Shown: positions 32,364 to 44,305, counted from the stretch's first letter. The stretch is DNA of 64,000 nucleotides from Paroedura picta (GCF_049243985.1 NC_135384.1:12582501-12646500), one strand, 5' to 3'. The notes: generated by a model from the sequence alone, not told the origin. A program made the numbers and translations.

Positions 32364-33509
32364 AAACCATAAGTACCCCCTATGGGTTGTTGCTGTCTTT
32401 GTCTACAGAGGTAACAATAAGTATATAAAATATATTTACCTGTTGGATTAGAAGGCAGGGGAGTTATAACATGAGGTTCTTTTAAGGCTGTGGGTGGGGG
32501 ATTTCTTTGAAAATGCATAATTGGAAGCTTCCATATAGTCAAAATAATGTGGGTTCAATCTCCTTTCGCAACCCTTTGCAGGTGGATTTGTTGTTTCACA
32601 CTGCAAAATCCATTTGCAAAGTGTTTAGAAAGTGCATCATTTGTTATGTGTAAAATTGCCTATTCATAGAAATCAGCTGGGTAGACTTAAAGTGATCCAC
32701 AGGCATCCGAGACTGGCTCTTAACAATGGGGCCCCATGGCTATCTAAGGCACTGTTTGGATATAATAGTCATTACAGGTAGAACCGAATCAAGGTTTAGG
32801 AACATGCCTACTATCCCTTCTTATGCATGCACAAGTTGGACCTAGAGTTCTTCTATGAGGTTTGGTATAGTTTTAGTTTAAGTTTCCAGAGTCTATGGAC
32901 ATAAAAGCTTAGGCCTGGGTAAACCAACACGTGGGCGGTGGGCTTGATGACAGCCAAAGAGATATTGTCCACATATGCAGTTGGGCAATGTGCAAGTGAT
33001 CCCCTTGTTTACTTATTCAAAAAGGGTAAGCTACCAAGATATTCAATGACTGACATACACAGAAGGAATGTAGTTACTCTAATAGCGAGGGAGGTTGTAG
33101 CACCAGTGGTCAGGAGCTGTAATATCACCTTTAACATACACAGATTGCCTCGTTGAGGCCTGGAAAAGATGGACATCTGGCCAAATAAAGTCAGTCATAT
33201 TTCATGGAAAGCCTATTAATATAATCACCTTTCAGATTTATTCCCCAGCTATACTGCCTCATAATGAAGAAATTGAAAGCCTTTTTGCAAGTGTGATCAG
33301 AGTTGACTGGAACATAAAAGAAGGAACCAAATGAGAATCAAGTAATTTTATGAGATTGGAGTTACAAGTCAGAAATAAGTGGGTTTTTTTTGTTACAAAT
33401 GAGAGACAAAAGAGGTTTTATTCATGCCATGCTTTTCTTCTATCTCACCACTCTCCCGTGGCATGGGTTGGTAAGGGGTTAATGAGTCGAATAGGAACTG
33501 AGAGCCAGT

Positions 33510-33752
33510 TTGGCGTAGTGGTTAAGAATGGCTTGGAGTTCTAATCTGGCATGCCGGGTTTGATTCTGCACTCCCCCACATGCAGCCAGCTGGGTGACAT
33601 TGGGCTGGCTTCAGCACTGATAAAAGCTGCTCTGACTGAGCAGTGATATCAGGCCTCTGTCACCCTCACAGGGTGTCTGGGGTGGGGAGAGGAAAGGGAA
33701 GACCTCTTGGAGACTCTTTCGGGTAGAGAAAAGCGGCATATAAGAACCAGTT
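33510..33752 (+). repeat. Sauria-like tRNA SINE, 3' truncated tail
   Basis: GAGCCAGTTTGGCGTAGTGG to GGCATATAAGAACCAGTTTT. The (TTC)n tail is lost or mutated. The body has internal deletions relative to the copy at 32088. Confidence 0.8.
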
Positions 33753-34549
33753 TTATTGTCTGTTGGAAACCTGATGGTTTTAGCTGTACCCATCTGTAAG
33801 CTGGCCTGGCTGAGAGGGGAGGAGAATAAATCATTTAAAAAATAAGCCTATGATGGAAGAGCCAATATTTACAAATTTAGCTACACTCACAGCCAAACGT
33901 AACACAGGAGACCACCAGGGGAAAAAGAACTATTTGGAATACTGCCTTCTTTAGGCAATTATTCATAACATTTGCCAATCAGTAATGCTATTGTTGTTTG
34001 TGTCCACAGGATACTTGCAAAACAGTGTTCAAGTTACTCCTTCCCATTAACCATATCCATTTTCTTTACTCTTTGAAAGTTTTGCACTGAACACAAATCC
34101 TGGTTAGAAATAAAAGTTACAGCGGGAACGTTCAGTGTGGAATAAGATTGTGGATCAGTACTCAGGGAATGTTCATGGCCCCGGTTTCCATGTATAGATT
34201 GTTCTGTAGGCACAGTGACAATGCATGTACCAGCCTCAGACATATGAAGTCCCTTTGTGAAGTATGAGATAGCTCTAGATAAAGTAGAAAGCATCTGTCA
34301 GTGTGGAAGTTGTACAAGATACGTCACTGCAATTTAATATGAGGAAGATGTGCTTGAGGCCAGCAGTTGAGAAGTCTTGTCCCTTGTCTGTTTTGTCCCT
34401 GATGAAGAATACCCACATACAGCTCGATGAAGGACTCTACTGTAAACGGAGATGAGGATATGAAGCCAATTGTTAACTGGCATAACTAGAATTAAATGTT
34501 TTCTCTAATATGTCTTGCAGGCAGACTGCAGTGGGTTGTTGAGGGAACA

Positions 34550-35515
34550 ATGTCCAACCTGACCTTCCCAGCTGAATTTCTGCTCCTGGAATTTTCAGAC
34601 ATCCGGGAACTACAGATCTTACATTTCTTTGTATTCTTAGCAATATACTTGACTGCAGTGACTGGCAATCTTCTCATCATCATTGCTGTAGCCTTTGATC
34701 ATCACCTGCATACCCCCATGTACTTCTTTCTTATGAACCTGGCAATTCTGGATCTTGGCTTGGTTTCCATCACAGTACCCAAAGCGATGGCCAATTCCCT
34801 CCTGAACAGCAGGTCCATTTCTTATCCTGCCTGCGTAGCTCAGGTTTTCTTCTTTGTTTTCCTTGAAGGGTCAGATTTTGCCATCTTGACAGTAATGGCG
34901 CATGATCGCTACGTTGCTATCTGCAGCCCATTGCACTACGAGACAATTATGCACAGAGGTGCTTGCATTCAGATGGCAGCCAGCACGTGGGTAGCAGGTA
35001 TACTCTATGGGGCATTAAACAGTGGAGGAACTTTTGCCATCACTTTCTGCTCCAACATGATTGATCAGTTCTTCTGTGACATTCCACAGATTCTCAAACT
35101 CTCTTGTTCTGATACATTCCTTGTTGAAATTGGTATTATTGTATTTGACATTTCCCTTACCCTAGGATGCTTTGTCTACATAATTGTCTCCTACATTCAC
35201 ATATTTGCAGCAGTGCTCAGAATCCCTTCTATTCATGGTCAGAAAAAAGCCCTCTCCACTTGCCTTCCTCACCTCACCATGGTTTCTTTTTTTTTATTAT
35301 GTGGCTTTTTTGCCTATATGAGGCCTCGCAGTCACACATCATCTGACCAGAATGTTCTTTCTGCAATAATGTATGCTGTTCTCCCTCCCTTGGTGAATCC
35401 CTTCATCTATAGCATGAGAAACAGAGACATCAAGGCTGCATTGTTGAAGCTCCCTGATTTGTGGCACATTTCAAAAAGAATGACAAACAAGCCTATTTCA
35501 CAAAAGCAGCACTGA
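34550..35515 (+). CDS. Olfactory receptor, family 14-like (OR-F, 321 aa)
   Basis: This is an intact receptor with NLT at 3-5, GN at 39-40, LHTPMYFF at 53-60, MAHDRYVAIC at 116-125, FFCDIPQ in loop 2, KALSTCLPH at 233-241 and NPFIYSMRN at 283-291. TM6 is unusual: VVSLLVF of the relatives is replaced by MVSFFLLCGFF, encoded over a poly-T run (35284-35298). TM7 reads LPPLVNPFIY, with Val for Leu. The start is the ATG at 34550, 29 nt after the acceptor TGTCTTGCAG (ends 34520). The longer upstream frame (from 34496) lies across that acceptor and should be intronic. It is the close sister of OR-G at 39060: long exact stretches and the shared C-terminal extension WHISK..TNK.IS mark a recent duplicate. 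Confidence 0.95.
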   Translation: MSNLTFPAEFLLLEFSDIRELQILHFFVFLAIYLTAVTGNLLIIIAVAFDHHLHTPMYFFLMNLAILDLGLVSITVPKAMANSLLNSRSISYPACVAQVFFFVFLEGSDFAILTVMAHDRYVAICSPLHYETIMHRGACIQMAASTWVAGILYGALNSGGTFAITFCSNMIDQFFCDIPQILKLSCSDTFLVEIGIIVFDISLTLGCFVYIIVSYIHIFAAVLRIPSIHGQKKALSTCLPHLTMVSFFLLCGFFAYMRPRSHTSSDQNVLSAIMYAVLPPLVNPFIYSMRNRDIKAALLKLPDLWHISKRMTNKPISQKQH

Positions 35516-35674
35516 ATAACCTTGTATAGTGAATGGGTTTGTACATCAGATATAGTATACTAGAATGATGACGATTAATTTTTTGAGACATTTGTGAAGA
35601 TCCTAACATAAGTGCGGCAGAAGGGAGATCCTTGTTCAAATGGGTTTTGGGCAAAGGGAGCCTTTCATGTTTAC

Positions 35675-36725
35675 CTGGCCCTACCTGTCTTAACTTGCCA
35701 GCAGGCAATGTTAAGGTACTCTATCAGAGATTTCAGCTCTCTGAGTGAACCCTCAGAGAAGGGTGGCAGAGAAATATAAAAATAAAAAAAAAATAAATTT
35801 GGTTATCAAATCCCCTCTCAGTCTACTCCTCTCCAGACTAAATAGACCAAGCTTCCCCAACCTTTCTTCATACATCTTGGTCTCCAAACCCCTCAGTAGC
35901 TTTGTTGCCCTCCTCTGGACTCCAGTTTGTCTACATCCCTCTTCAACTGGGGTGCCCAAAATTGAACACAGTACTCCAAGTGAGGCCAAACCAGAGCAGA
36001 GTAAAGCGGTAACATCACCTCCCTTGATCTGGACACGATACTCTGTTTGATACAGCCCAAAAACCTATTTGCCTTTTTAGCCACCAAGTCACACTGCTGA
36101 CTCATATTCAATGCATTGTGTACTAACACTCCTAGATCTTTTTCACACATGCTACTGCCAAGACAAGTCTCCCCCAGCCTATATTGGTATATTTTGTTTT
36201 TCCTACCTAATTGTAGAACTTTACATTTGTCCCTATTGAACTTCATTTTATTCAGTTTAGCCAACTTCTCAAGCCTATCAAGATCATCCTGTATTCTGTT
36301 TCTGGCTTCAGTTGTGTTTGCTACCCCTCCCAGTTTAGTATCATCTGCAAATTTTATAAGTATCCCCTCTAATCTCTCATCCAAATGATGTATAAATATG
36401 TTGAACAACACAGGACCTAGGACAGATCCCTGGGGAACTCCACTTGTCACTCTTCTCCAAGAAGAATCTGAACCATTAACAAGTACTCTTTGGGTACCAT
36501 TTGTCAACCAGTTATCGATCTACCTGAAAGAATTAGGATCCATACTGCATTTTACTTCTTGTCTACAAGAATATCATGTGGAACCTTATCAAACGCTTTA
36601 CTGAAGTCCAGATAAACTATGTTCACAGCAGTCCCTTGATTTAGCAAGGTAATCACTTTGTCAAAAAAAATAGGGCTGGTTTGACATGATTTGTTCTTGC
36701 GAAACCCGTCTTAGAAACCCATCTT
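35675..36725 (-). mobile_element. CR1 LINE, 5' truncated, with an L2-like tail beside it
   Basis: The minus strand encodes a CR1 reverse transcriptase over about 204 continuous residues (35893-36507): SGVPQGSVLGPVLFNIFI, then the catalytic FADDTKLGG, NKCKVL-type text, KDLGVLV and [10 protein letters not shown]. Text upstream to about 36725 (KAFDKVPH-type, read across frames) extends the domain toward the finger region. At the left edge 35675-35800 holds CTTAACTTGCCAGCAGGCAA and an A-rich tail also seen at 43137-43245, probably a separate older tail. The CR1 5' half is absent. Confidence 0.85.
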
Positions 36726-37099
36726 AGAAATCACAGCTCTCTGTTCCAGCAGTTCCAGGACTGACTGTTTGAAGTACAACACTTATAATTTATTTCAGAG
36801 TAGATTAGTTTGCAGATACATTAATATTTATACATGAACCTGCTTAGCTTTCAGAATACCAAGGCAAGCTAGGAAACATTAGATCTGCTCATCCATTGGC
36901 AAATATCTCGGACGACTCAAAGAATGTCCATAAAAATGTTTTTAAATAAGTTTTTTTGCACTTCAGCTGAAAGTTTTAATAAATGAATCCTAATTAAAAA
37001 AAGTGTTGTGGGATCTTTCTTTTGGGTACATGGTGGCACATTTGCAAGAACTGTAATACTCTAATACATCTAGATTGTATCTAGATGTGCTTGCTTTTA

Positions 37100-37400
37100 C
37101 ATCATGCATAGTCATGCTGTACTAATTATCTATTTAGGTTACTCTAGAGGTAAAAGTCTTCAGCAGTTCCTGATAGTTCAATGAGGTGAACTCCTGGGAT
37201 CAATATGCCAACAGAATATAAATTAATTGCTGTCTTACTCACATAGCCTTTTTGATTATTATTGGACAGGAATTTGCAGCATAAATTGTATCAAGCCATT
37301 CACAGAATGGCCTGGATTTAATACATGGATTTAAATACTTTAATAGAACCAGGTCTTCTTTCATTGGTCACATATGTTAATTAATGTTATTAATCTATCC
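37100..37400 (+). promoter_or_regulatory. Conserved OR upstream module of OR-G
   Basis: CTAATTATCTATTTAGG (37122-37138), EBF-like CTCCTGGGAT (37191-37200), TATA-like TATAAATTAA (37217-37226) and TTCATTGGTCACA (about 37361-37373) keep the order and spacing of the module at 31400. It sits about 1.9 kb upstream of the ATG. The text continues to AAAAAGGTATGG near 37460, a candidate splice donor. Confidence 0.55.
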
Positions 37401-37569
37401 ATCTACACCCACATGAAGCGGATATTCAGCAGAAATGAAGAGAGGGTACATCAGCTAAAAAGGTATGGAGAAGGAACAGGACTTTAAGGTATTTAATATT
37501 GTTTGGGATTGGAAAATCAGTGTCTGAGTATAGAATCATTGTAGCACAGTTTCAAAGGTACTTCTTGCT

Positions 37570-37745
37570 ATAGGTAAAATGCTTTAGGATAGATTCAGGT
37601 GGGTATCCCTGTTGGTCTGAAGCAGCAGAACAAAGTCAGAGTCCCATGGCACCTTTAAGACCAGCAAAGATTTATTCAAGGTATAAGTTTTTGTGTGCAT
37701 GCATCCTTCTTCACATACAGTGTGCATCCACACAAAAACATGTAC
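37570..37745. repeat. Retroposon-like repeat (CACCTTTAAG family)
   Basis: AGGATAGATTCAGGTGGGTA to CTTCTTCACATACAGTGTGC. It is paralogous in place to 31912-32062, so this insertion predates the OR-F/OR-G duplication. Confidence 0.5.
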
Positions 37746-38094
37746 CTAGAATAAAACTTTGTTGGGCTTTAAGGTATCTCTAGACTTAGACATTGTGCTA
37801 ATATTTTACTGTGTTATCCAGAGGGAGTTAATGAATCACAAATTCATTTAAATTATTGTTAAATCACAGTGTTAGAAAAATTGCTCCTGGAGCTATGGTG
37901 CCAAAATTCCTACAGGCAAAGGCAGAGCCATTTGGAACCATATACCAACAAATATATGGGGTCAGGGGGATAGCTTTGTAGGTCTGAAGCAGTAAAACAC
38001 CTTTAAGATCAATCAAGTTTCATTCCAGGTCACTACATTTGTGGATATAATGGCCAAAGCCTTCTTGTCTATTTGTGTGTAGTTTCTTTAAACA

Positions 38095-38590
38095 GATGAC
38101 AAGGTCCTGGAATAAAATGTGATGGGGGCCTCCTGGCCACCTGGCAACTGATGGGTCGAGACAGTGCTGATGACATGAGATGAGACATTGCATGATAGGA
38201 TGACCAAAGGGTGGTCAATGAAGTGCAGATGACAAGGTCCTGGAATAAAATGTGATGGGCGCCTCCTGGCCATCTGGCAACTGATGGGTCAAAACAGTGC
38301 TGATGACATGAGATGAGACATTGCATGCCAGGATGACCAAAGGGTGGTCAATGAAGTGCACTTGGATGCTGGAGGAAGACAGGAGACACTTGATGGCATC
38401 AAAGGATGACTGTTGCTGATGGCCCCAGGACTAGGAAGATTTTGTGTCAAGAAGGCAGTGCAGCAGCTCGACGCTGGAAGCCTTGTTGGGGAAGAAGGTA
38501 TGATATAATTTCAGTCAGTCCAAGACAGCCTTGAGCCTGGGCTTGGACATGAACTGTGGAGCTTGCATGGAGTGGGGTGGATGAACAGGT
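38095..38590 (-). mobile_element. Ty3/Gypsy pol fragment, fossil, with internal duplication
   Basis: The minus strand carries scraps of a Gypsy polymerase at the reverse transcriptase/RNase H junction: FDAIKCLLSSSS followed by QVHFIDHPLV and then ITFYSRTLS-type text. A 133-bp segment is present twice in tandem (about 38101-38233 and 38234-38360), repeating the RNase H start. The element is a short broken fragment with several breaks and no visible LTRs. It is probably old. Confidence 0.65.
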
Positions 38591-39059
38591 AAAACATTAC
38601 TCCTTTGAGTCCTCTATGTCCTTTTCATTAACTTTTTTTCAGTTGGAAAGTTCTGCAATAAGCAGAATTTTCAAGTGTAGAATAAGATTGTGGATTGGGG
38701 CTCATAAAAGTATACACTGATCCAGTTTCCATGTATTGATCATTGTATAAGGACAATGCCATTGCATGCACAAACTGCAGATACAGATAAAGTCTGATAT
38801 AGTTTCAGATCACGTGGCCAGAACCTATATGTGAAAGCTATACAAGGTTAGGTCACTGCAATATATAAGGAGGAGGTTATGCTAGAGGACAGCAGACAAG
38901 GGATCATGTGTCCTCTCTATTTTGTCCCTGAGGAAAAGTATCCCATTTCCCCCCATATTCATTTCCTTGTAGTGCTGCCTTTTAGGCTTGCATTACTAGA
39001 ATAAAATAGTTTTGCTCATATGTCTTACAGGCAGACCACAGCTGGATATTGCGGGCATA

Positions 39060-40025
39060 ATGGCCAACCTTACTTGGACAACTGAATTTCTCCTTCTCGA
39101 ATTTTCAGACACCCGAGAACTACAAATCTTGCATTTCATTGTCTTTTTAGCAGTATACTTGACTGCAGTGACTGGCAATCTTCTTATCATAATTGCTGTA
39201 ACCCTTGATCATTGCCTGCACACCCCCATGTACTTTTTTCTCATGAACCTGGCACTCCTGGATCTTGGCTTAGTTTCAGTCACTCTACCCAAAGCGATGG
39301 CCAATTCCCTCCTGAACAGCAGGTCCATTTCTTATCCTGCCTGTGTAGCTCAGGTTTTCTTCTTCGTTTTCCTTGAGGGATCAGATTTTGCCATCTTGAC
39401 AGTAATGGCACATGATCGGTATGTTGCTATCTGCAGCCCATTGCACTACGAGACAATTATGCACAGAGGAGCCTGCATTCAGATGGCAGCCAGTGCATGG
39501 ATAGCAGGTATACTCTATGGGGCATTAAACAGTGGAGGAACTTTTGCCATCACTTTCTGTTCCAACATGATTGATCAGTTCTTCTGTGACATTCCACAGA
39601 TTCTCAAACTCTCCTGTTCCGATATATACCTCGTTGAAGTTGGTATTATTGTTTTTGACATTTTCCTTACACTAGGATGCTTCGTCTTCATCACTGTCTC
39701 CTACATTCACATATTTGCAGCAGTGCTCAGAATCCCTTCTGTTCAGGGTCAGAAAAAGGCCCTCTCCACTTGCCTTCCTCACCTCACTGTGGTGTCTTTC
39801 CTTGTATTTAGTAGCATCTTCTCCTATGTACGGCCTCAGAATCAAACATCATCTGACCAGAATGTGCTTTCTGCAATAATTTATGCTGTTCTCCCTCCCT
39901 TGTTGAATCCCTTCATCTATAGCATGAGAAACAAAGAAATCAAGGCTGCACTGCTGAAGATCTCTGATTTGTGGCACATTTCAAAAATAATTACAAACAA
40001 AGCTATTTCACATAAGTGGCACTGA
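39060..40025 (+). CDS. Olfactory receptor, family 14-like (OR-G, 321 aa)
   Basis: This is an intact receptor with NLT at 3-5, GN at 39-40, LHTPMYFF at 53-60 (preceded by Cys at 52, HCLHTPM), MAHDRYVAIC at 116-125, FFCDIPQ in loop 2, KALSTCLPH at 233-241 and NPFIYSMRN at 283-291. The start is the ATG at 39060, 29 nt after the acceptor TGTCTTACAG (ends 39030). It is the sister of OR-F at 34550, from which it differs mostly at TM1, TM6 and the N-terminus (MANLTWTT); TM6 here is the ordinary VVSFLVFSSIF. The TAATTA/EBF-like module upstream and the 3' flank after 40025 also match those of OR-F, so the duplicated unit is roughly 4-5 kb. Confidence 0.95.
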   Translation: MANLTWTTEFLLLEFSDTRELQILHFIVFLAVYLTAVTGNLLIIIAVTLDHCLHTPMYFFLMNLALLDLGLVSVTLPKAMANSLLNSRSISYPACVAQVFFFVFLEGSDFAILTVMAHDRYVAICSPLHYETIMHRGACIQMAASAWIAGILYGALNSGGTFAITFCSNMIDQFFCDIPQILKLSCSDIYLVEVGIIVFDIFLTLGCFVFITVSYIHIFAAVLRIPSVQGQKKALSTCLPHLTVVSFLVFSSIFSYVRPQNQTSSDQNVLSAIIYAVLPPLLNPFIYSMRNKEIKAALLKISDLWHISKIITNKAISHKWH

Positions 40026-40212
40026 ATAACCTTGTGTAGAGTTTGGGTTTGTAAATCAGATATAATATACTAGAATGATTATGATGACTTTTTTGAGACA
40101 CTTGTGAAGATCATACTATAAGTGAGGCATAAGGAAGTGAGTTCCTCATTTAAATGGGACTTAGACTAAGGCAACCTTTCATGACCACCATCGGTATGAC
40201 TCTCATCGGTAT

Positions 40213-40500
40213 GAGAGCCAGTTTGGTGTAGTGGTTAGGAGTGCTGACTTCTAATCTGGCATGCCAGGTTCGATTCTGCGCTCCCCCACATGCAACCAGC
40301 TGGGTGACCTTGGGCTCGCCACGGCACTGATAAAATTGTTCTGACCGGGCAGTGATATCAGCGCTCTCTCAGCCTCACTCACCCCACAGGGTGTCTGTTG
40401 TGGGGAGAGGAAAAGGAAGGCGACTGTAAGCCGCTTTGAGCCTCCTTCGGGTAGGGAAAAGCGGCATATAAGAACCAACTCTTCTTCTTCTTCTTCTTCT
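40213..40500 (+). repeat. Sauria-like tRNA SINE, full length
   Basis: GAGAGCCAGTTTGGTGTAGT to GAACCAACTC plus (TTC)n. It is one of the best preserved copies, inserted in the 3' flank of OR-G. Confidence 0.9.
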
Positions 40501-41519
40501 GTCCCTTCCAACTTACCTCCACTTGCTTGTATCTTTTGCCTGCCTGTTCCTGACCATTCCTTCAGCCATCTGCATATCATTTCCTCAATGGCACTATGGA
40601 GTGGGAGTGGCTGGAAATGTCATTGTAGTGATTGTTAATACTTAGCAGTACTTTCTGGTGAATAATGGATAGCCCAGATAGCTGAAAGCATACAAGTTGG
40701 AGTGCTCACATGAAAGCAAGCAAAGGAAGGGCACTTGGGCAGGTGGGAAAGGAGGTGTTAGGGTAGGGTCTAGTTTCAGAAAGCCTTGCAAGAATCCTGT
40801 GTCACTGTGTAAATAATTCTTTAGGTAGTGGAAAATAGGCATTTATATGGTTTCATACAATCATAATAGTCAAATAATATTGTAAATTTGTGCATAACAA
40901 TTTAACAAGTGTGTTACAAAAATAATTCAGACAAATATTCAACAGGTTAGTTCCTGAAGTCCAAACGTGGATCAGGTAGTCCGCCATTTTGAAAGGTGTC
41001 TACTACAATGGAACTAACAAAAGTAATAATATTATCAATTTCCTCAGTTGAATAACAAATTGACTTAGGGCATTTCCGCACCCTTTATATGTAGCGTCAT
41101 GCCAATCAAATGCAAGCTGAATATTCTGACCCAGTCACCCACAGCCAGCATCTGACCCTCTGTCTGCTTGCTACATCCTCTGTTTTAAAAGCTTTTCTCA
41201 GAATCCCCAAAAGTGGATTCACCACCCTAAAAAGCACTAGCGACCAGAGAGCAACTAGCAGGCAACCAGCAGCAGGAAGGTATGGAGGCTCATATGTGCT
41301 AAAGTCATCTGCAGCATCCCACCCTCACTCCCACCTCCCTCTCCCTTGTTCCTGGGGATGAGAATTCCTTTTTAAAAAAATGGAGAACTACCTAGACCAA
41401 CTAATAAGCAGACATCTGTGTAGGCAATGTCAGAAATAAAATAATATTTCATTCAACAAAGTGTGTCTCTTGAAAGTCCCCCCCCCAAAAAAAATCAGGA
41501 ACAATGTTAATTTACTCAT

Positions 41520-42380
41520 TTATCAAAGGACTCGGCCGCTTCGGATTCGCACGCATGCAAGTCAATTGTGCCATAGATTATAATGGAAATGCTGGCATTT
41601 CCTGGGGCCTGTGTTTGAGGTACAACCCTCCAATCTTTCAGGGTACCTCTGGGAGGCATTTCCCTGACTCTCCTCAAAATTTCAAAATGATTGGTCCAAG
41701 GGGCCCATGTCCAGGGACTCTCGAAGAGGGTGCTCCTATCTCTCCATTATATCCAATGGAGACAACTCTCCATTGGATATAATGGAGGGATAGATGGAAC
41801 CACGCCCCCAGGCCCCTGGAAAGGTGGGAATACCAAGATTCCCATTATCGTCTAGGGTAGCGATCCCCAACCTGTGGGCCACGGACCACATGTGGTCCTT
41901 CAGCTAATTGGAGGTGGGCCCTGAAGGACGCCTCCCCCCCCCCGGCCCTTTACAACACACTTCGGGTGTCATTGTCTCCCATCACTCCCAGATGGGACTA
42001 TCTCATTGCAGAGAAACAAGCTCATGGTTCCTATTGATTTGTCATTGTCATGAGTTAAAATTTCCATGAAAATAAAATGTTCCTTATGTTCATTGTTGTG
42101 GCGTGTCTGTATCTTATTTTGAAGGGATGTTTAAACATTACCATAGCAATCAGAGAGCGTTAGGGCAGTGGTTGAGAGTAGAGGAGTAATCTACCCCCCA
42201 CCCCATCGGGCCTCAGTAAAAGGCGGTGAGTGGTCCCCGGTGAGTGGTCCCCGGCGTTGAGTGGTCCCCGGTGATAAAAAGGTTGGGGACCACTGGTCTA
42301 GGGCGCCATTGACTTCCATGGCTGCCAAAGCTGAAGCGGTTGAGTCGGGCTCTTCATGCACAAGCCTACTCGTGATCCCA
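41520..42380. mobile_element. Palindromic DNA element interrupted by a hAT insertion
   Basis: GGACTCGGCCGCTTCGG (about 41528-41544) is matched in reverse near 42330-42347 (GAAGCGGTTGAGTCGGG). The match continues inward (CAAGTCAATT, ATAATGG, TTCC.GGGGCCTG) to a perfect 21-bp hairpin at 41741-41787 (TCTCCATTATATCCAATGGA and its complement). The whole is an imperfect palindrome. A 438-bp hAT element sits in the right arm. Exact ends are unclear. It is non-coding and looks like a foldback transposon or large MITE. Confidence 0.6.
41858..42295. mobile_element. Non-autonomous hAT transposon (438 bp), nested
   Basis: It begins TAGCGATCCCCAACC (first base changed from C), ends GGTTGGGGACCACTG and is flanked by a perfect 8-bp GTCTAGGG on each side (41850-41857 and 42296-42303). 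It is the same family as 28301-28649. It includes a short tandem of GAGTGGTCCCCGG units near 42226-42272. Confidence 0.9.
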
Positions 42381-42767
42381 TAAGGGGTGGCATTCAAAAG
42401 CATTATGCATCTATGATTCTAGGCAAGGGAAACCCTGGCTTGTGTTACAACCATGTGGAACTAATTAGTCTAACCCGGTATGACTTCCAACTGAAGTAAG
42501 ATATGAGTTCCACAGGCTTAAAGGGATGAGGGGCATCTAATTTTATTATTGATCTGGACATGATGTTCCATTATTCTAAGGAGTTGAAGACTCATTGCCG
42601 CATACATTAAATTACAATTACAAATAAGAATATAGATGGTTTCTTTTGTAGAACAATTTGAAAAATGAAATTTGTTTCAGGCCAATGAATATCTATGTAT
42701 TTTATGTTAAAAAAAAACAGACTCCACAGCCTCCACACTTAAAGTACTGTCATCCAAATGAAGAGAG

Positions 42768-43012
42768 CCAGCTTGATGTAGTTGCTAAGAGTGGCAGCTT
42801 CTAATCTGGCATGCTGGGTTTCACTCCCTTGTCCTCTACATGCTGCCAGCTGGGTGGCCTTGGGCTGTTGCAACACAGCAAACTTTCTCAGAGCCATTTC
42901 TCTCACCTGCCTCACAGGTTGTCTGTTATGAGGAGAGGAAGGGAAAGGCACTTTGAGACTCCTTCAGGAAGTCAAAAGCAGCATATAAAAAAAAACTACT
43001 CTTCTCAGTTGG
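42768..43012 (+). repeat. Sauria-like tRNA SINE, diverged
   Basis: GAGCCAGCTTGATGTAGTTG to AAAGCAGCATATAAAAAAAA. Many substitutions make it the oldest copy of this SINE in the window. Confidence 0.75.
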
Positions 43013-43278
43013 TTGCTGCCAATTGGTGACCTCCTTATCATCAGAAAGGAAGGCTAGCCAGAATAGGAGGTTCTCTTTCATGCTTATGGTTATTCATGTG
43101 GTGCTATGGAGCACCATTTCAGGCAATAATAGAAGGCCCTACCTGTCTTAACTTGCCAGCAGGCAAAATTCATGTACCCTACCAGAGATTTCAGCTCCCT
43201 CAGTGAAGGGTGACATAGAAATTTAAAAATAAATTAAAATTACTGAGAAGTTTTTGGAGAGGTCTATATCTGTTCCAA

Positions 43279-43560
43279 GGAGCCTCTTGTGGTGCAGAGT
43301 GGTAAGGCAGCGATATGCTGTCTGAAGCTGTCTGCCCATAAGGTTGGGAGTTCAATCCCAGCAGCCGGCTCAAGGTTGACTCAGCCTTCCATCCTTCCGA
43401 GGTCGGTAAAATGAGTACCCAGCTCGCTGGGGGGTAAACGGTAATGACTGGGGAAGGCACTGGCAAACCACCCCGTATTGAGTCTGCCATGAAAACGCTA
43501 GAGGGCGTCACCCCAAGGGTCAGACATGACTCGGTGCTTGCACAGGGGATACCTTTATAT
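43279..43560 (+). repeat. tRNA SINE with (CCTTTA)n-type tail
   Basis: GGAGCCTCTTGTGGTGCAGA to GGGGATACCTTTATATC. It is near full length in direct orientation, with the tail eroded. Confidence 0.85.
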
Positions 43561-43960
43561 CTGTTCCACTATATATTTCTGGTAAGACCTTGGAGGAGGA
43601 GCGTGTCTCATGGCTTAAGTGCCACTCAGCGCTTAACACCCACTCAGGGTAGCAGTCCCACCCCTGACTGCCTCCTCCTCCAACCAGCTTGCCTGTCAGT
43701 CCAGTAGCCAGCCAATCGCCTTCTATCCTCCATCCCTGACCACCCCTCCTCCTTCTCCTTCCCTCTGAGGCTTGGAGGCTGCAGATCACTGCTGCATGAG
43801 AGGTGCTCCTGTCAGTGAGTTCCATAACAGCTGCCTGAAGCCTTTCCAGGTCCCTGGGGAAGGGGTGGCCATCCACAGAGTTCTTCCACTCCATCTCTCT
43901 AATCTAGCACCCGTTGTAGACCTGAATGCAATGGGCTTGGCCCCTAGTAAATAAATAAAA
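43561..43960. repeat. GC-rich unassigned repeat-like segment
   Basis: GC-rich text with GAGGAGGAGCGTGTCTC at left. At right is TAGCACCCGTTGTAGACC with CAATGGGCTTGGCCCCTAG, which recurs in related form at 17980-18002 and 9575-9625. ORFs without recognised domains overlap it on both strands. I do not identify it. Confidence 0.3.
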
Positions 43961-44079
43961 CCTGTCTTCGGACTGCTTGGCTTCAGTGATTCACATAACT
44001 CTAACCTGGGGTTGCTGTGGTACATTGACTGCTCTCCCCCGGGCTTCTTCTTGAACACTGTTGACCTCCTTCTCCTCCA

Positions 44080-44233
44080 CCCCCGCCCTTTTAAGAAGGG
44101 GGGTAGGAAGGGGATCTTATTATTGCGCCGCCATGTTATGATGGTTTTTAAGTCTCTTAATGGGAGTTTTAATGGGGTTTTAATACACTGTAACCCACCA
44201 CGAGCCATTTGGGAGTGCCGGGAAATAAATCGA

Positions 44234-44305
<72 letters not shown>

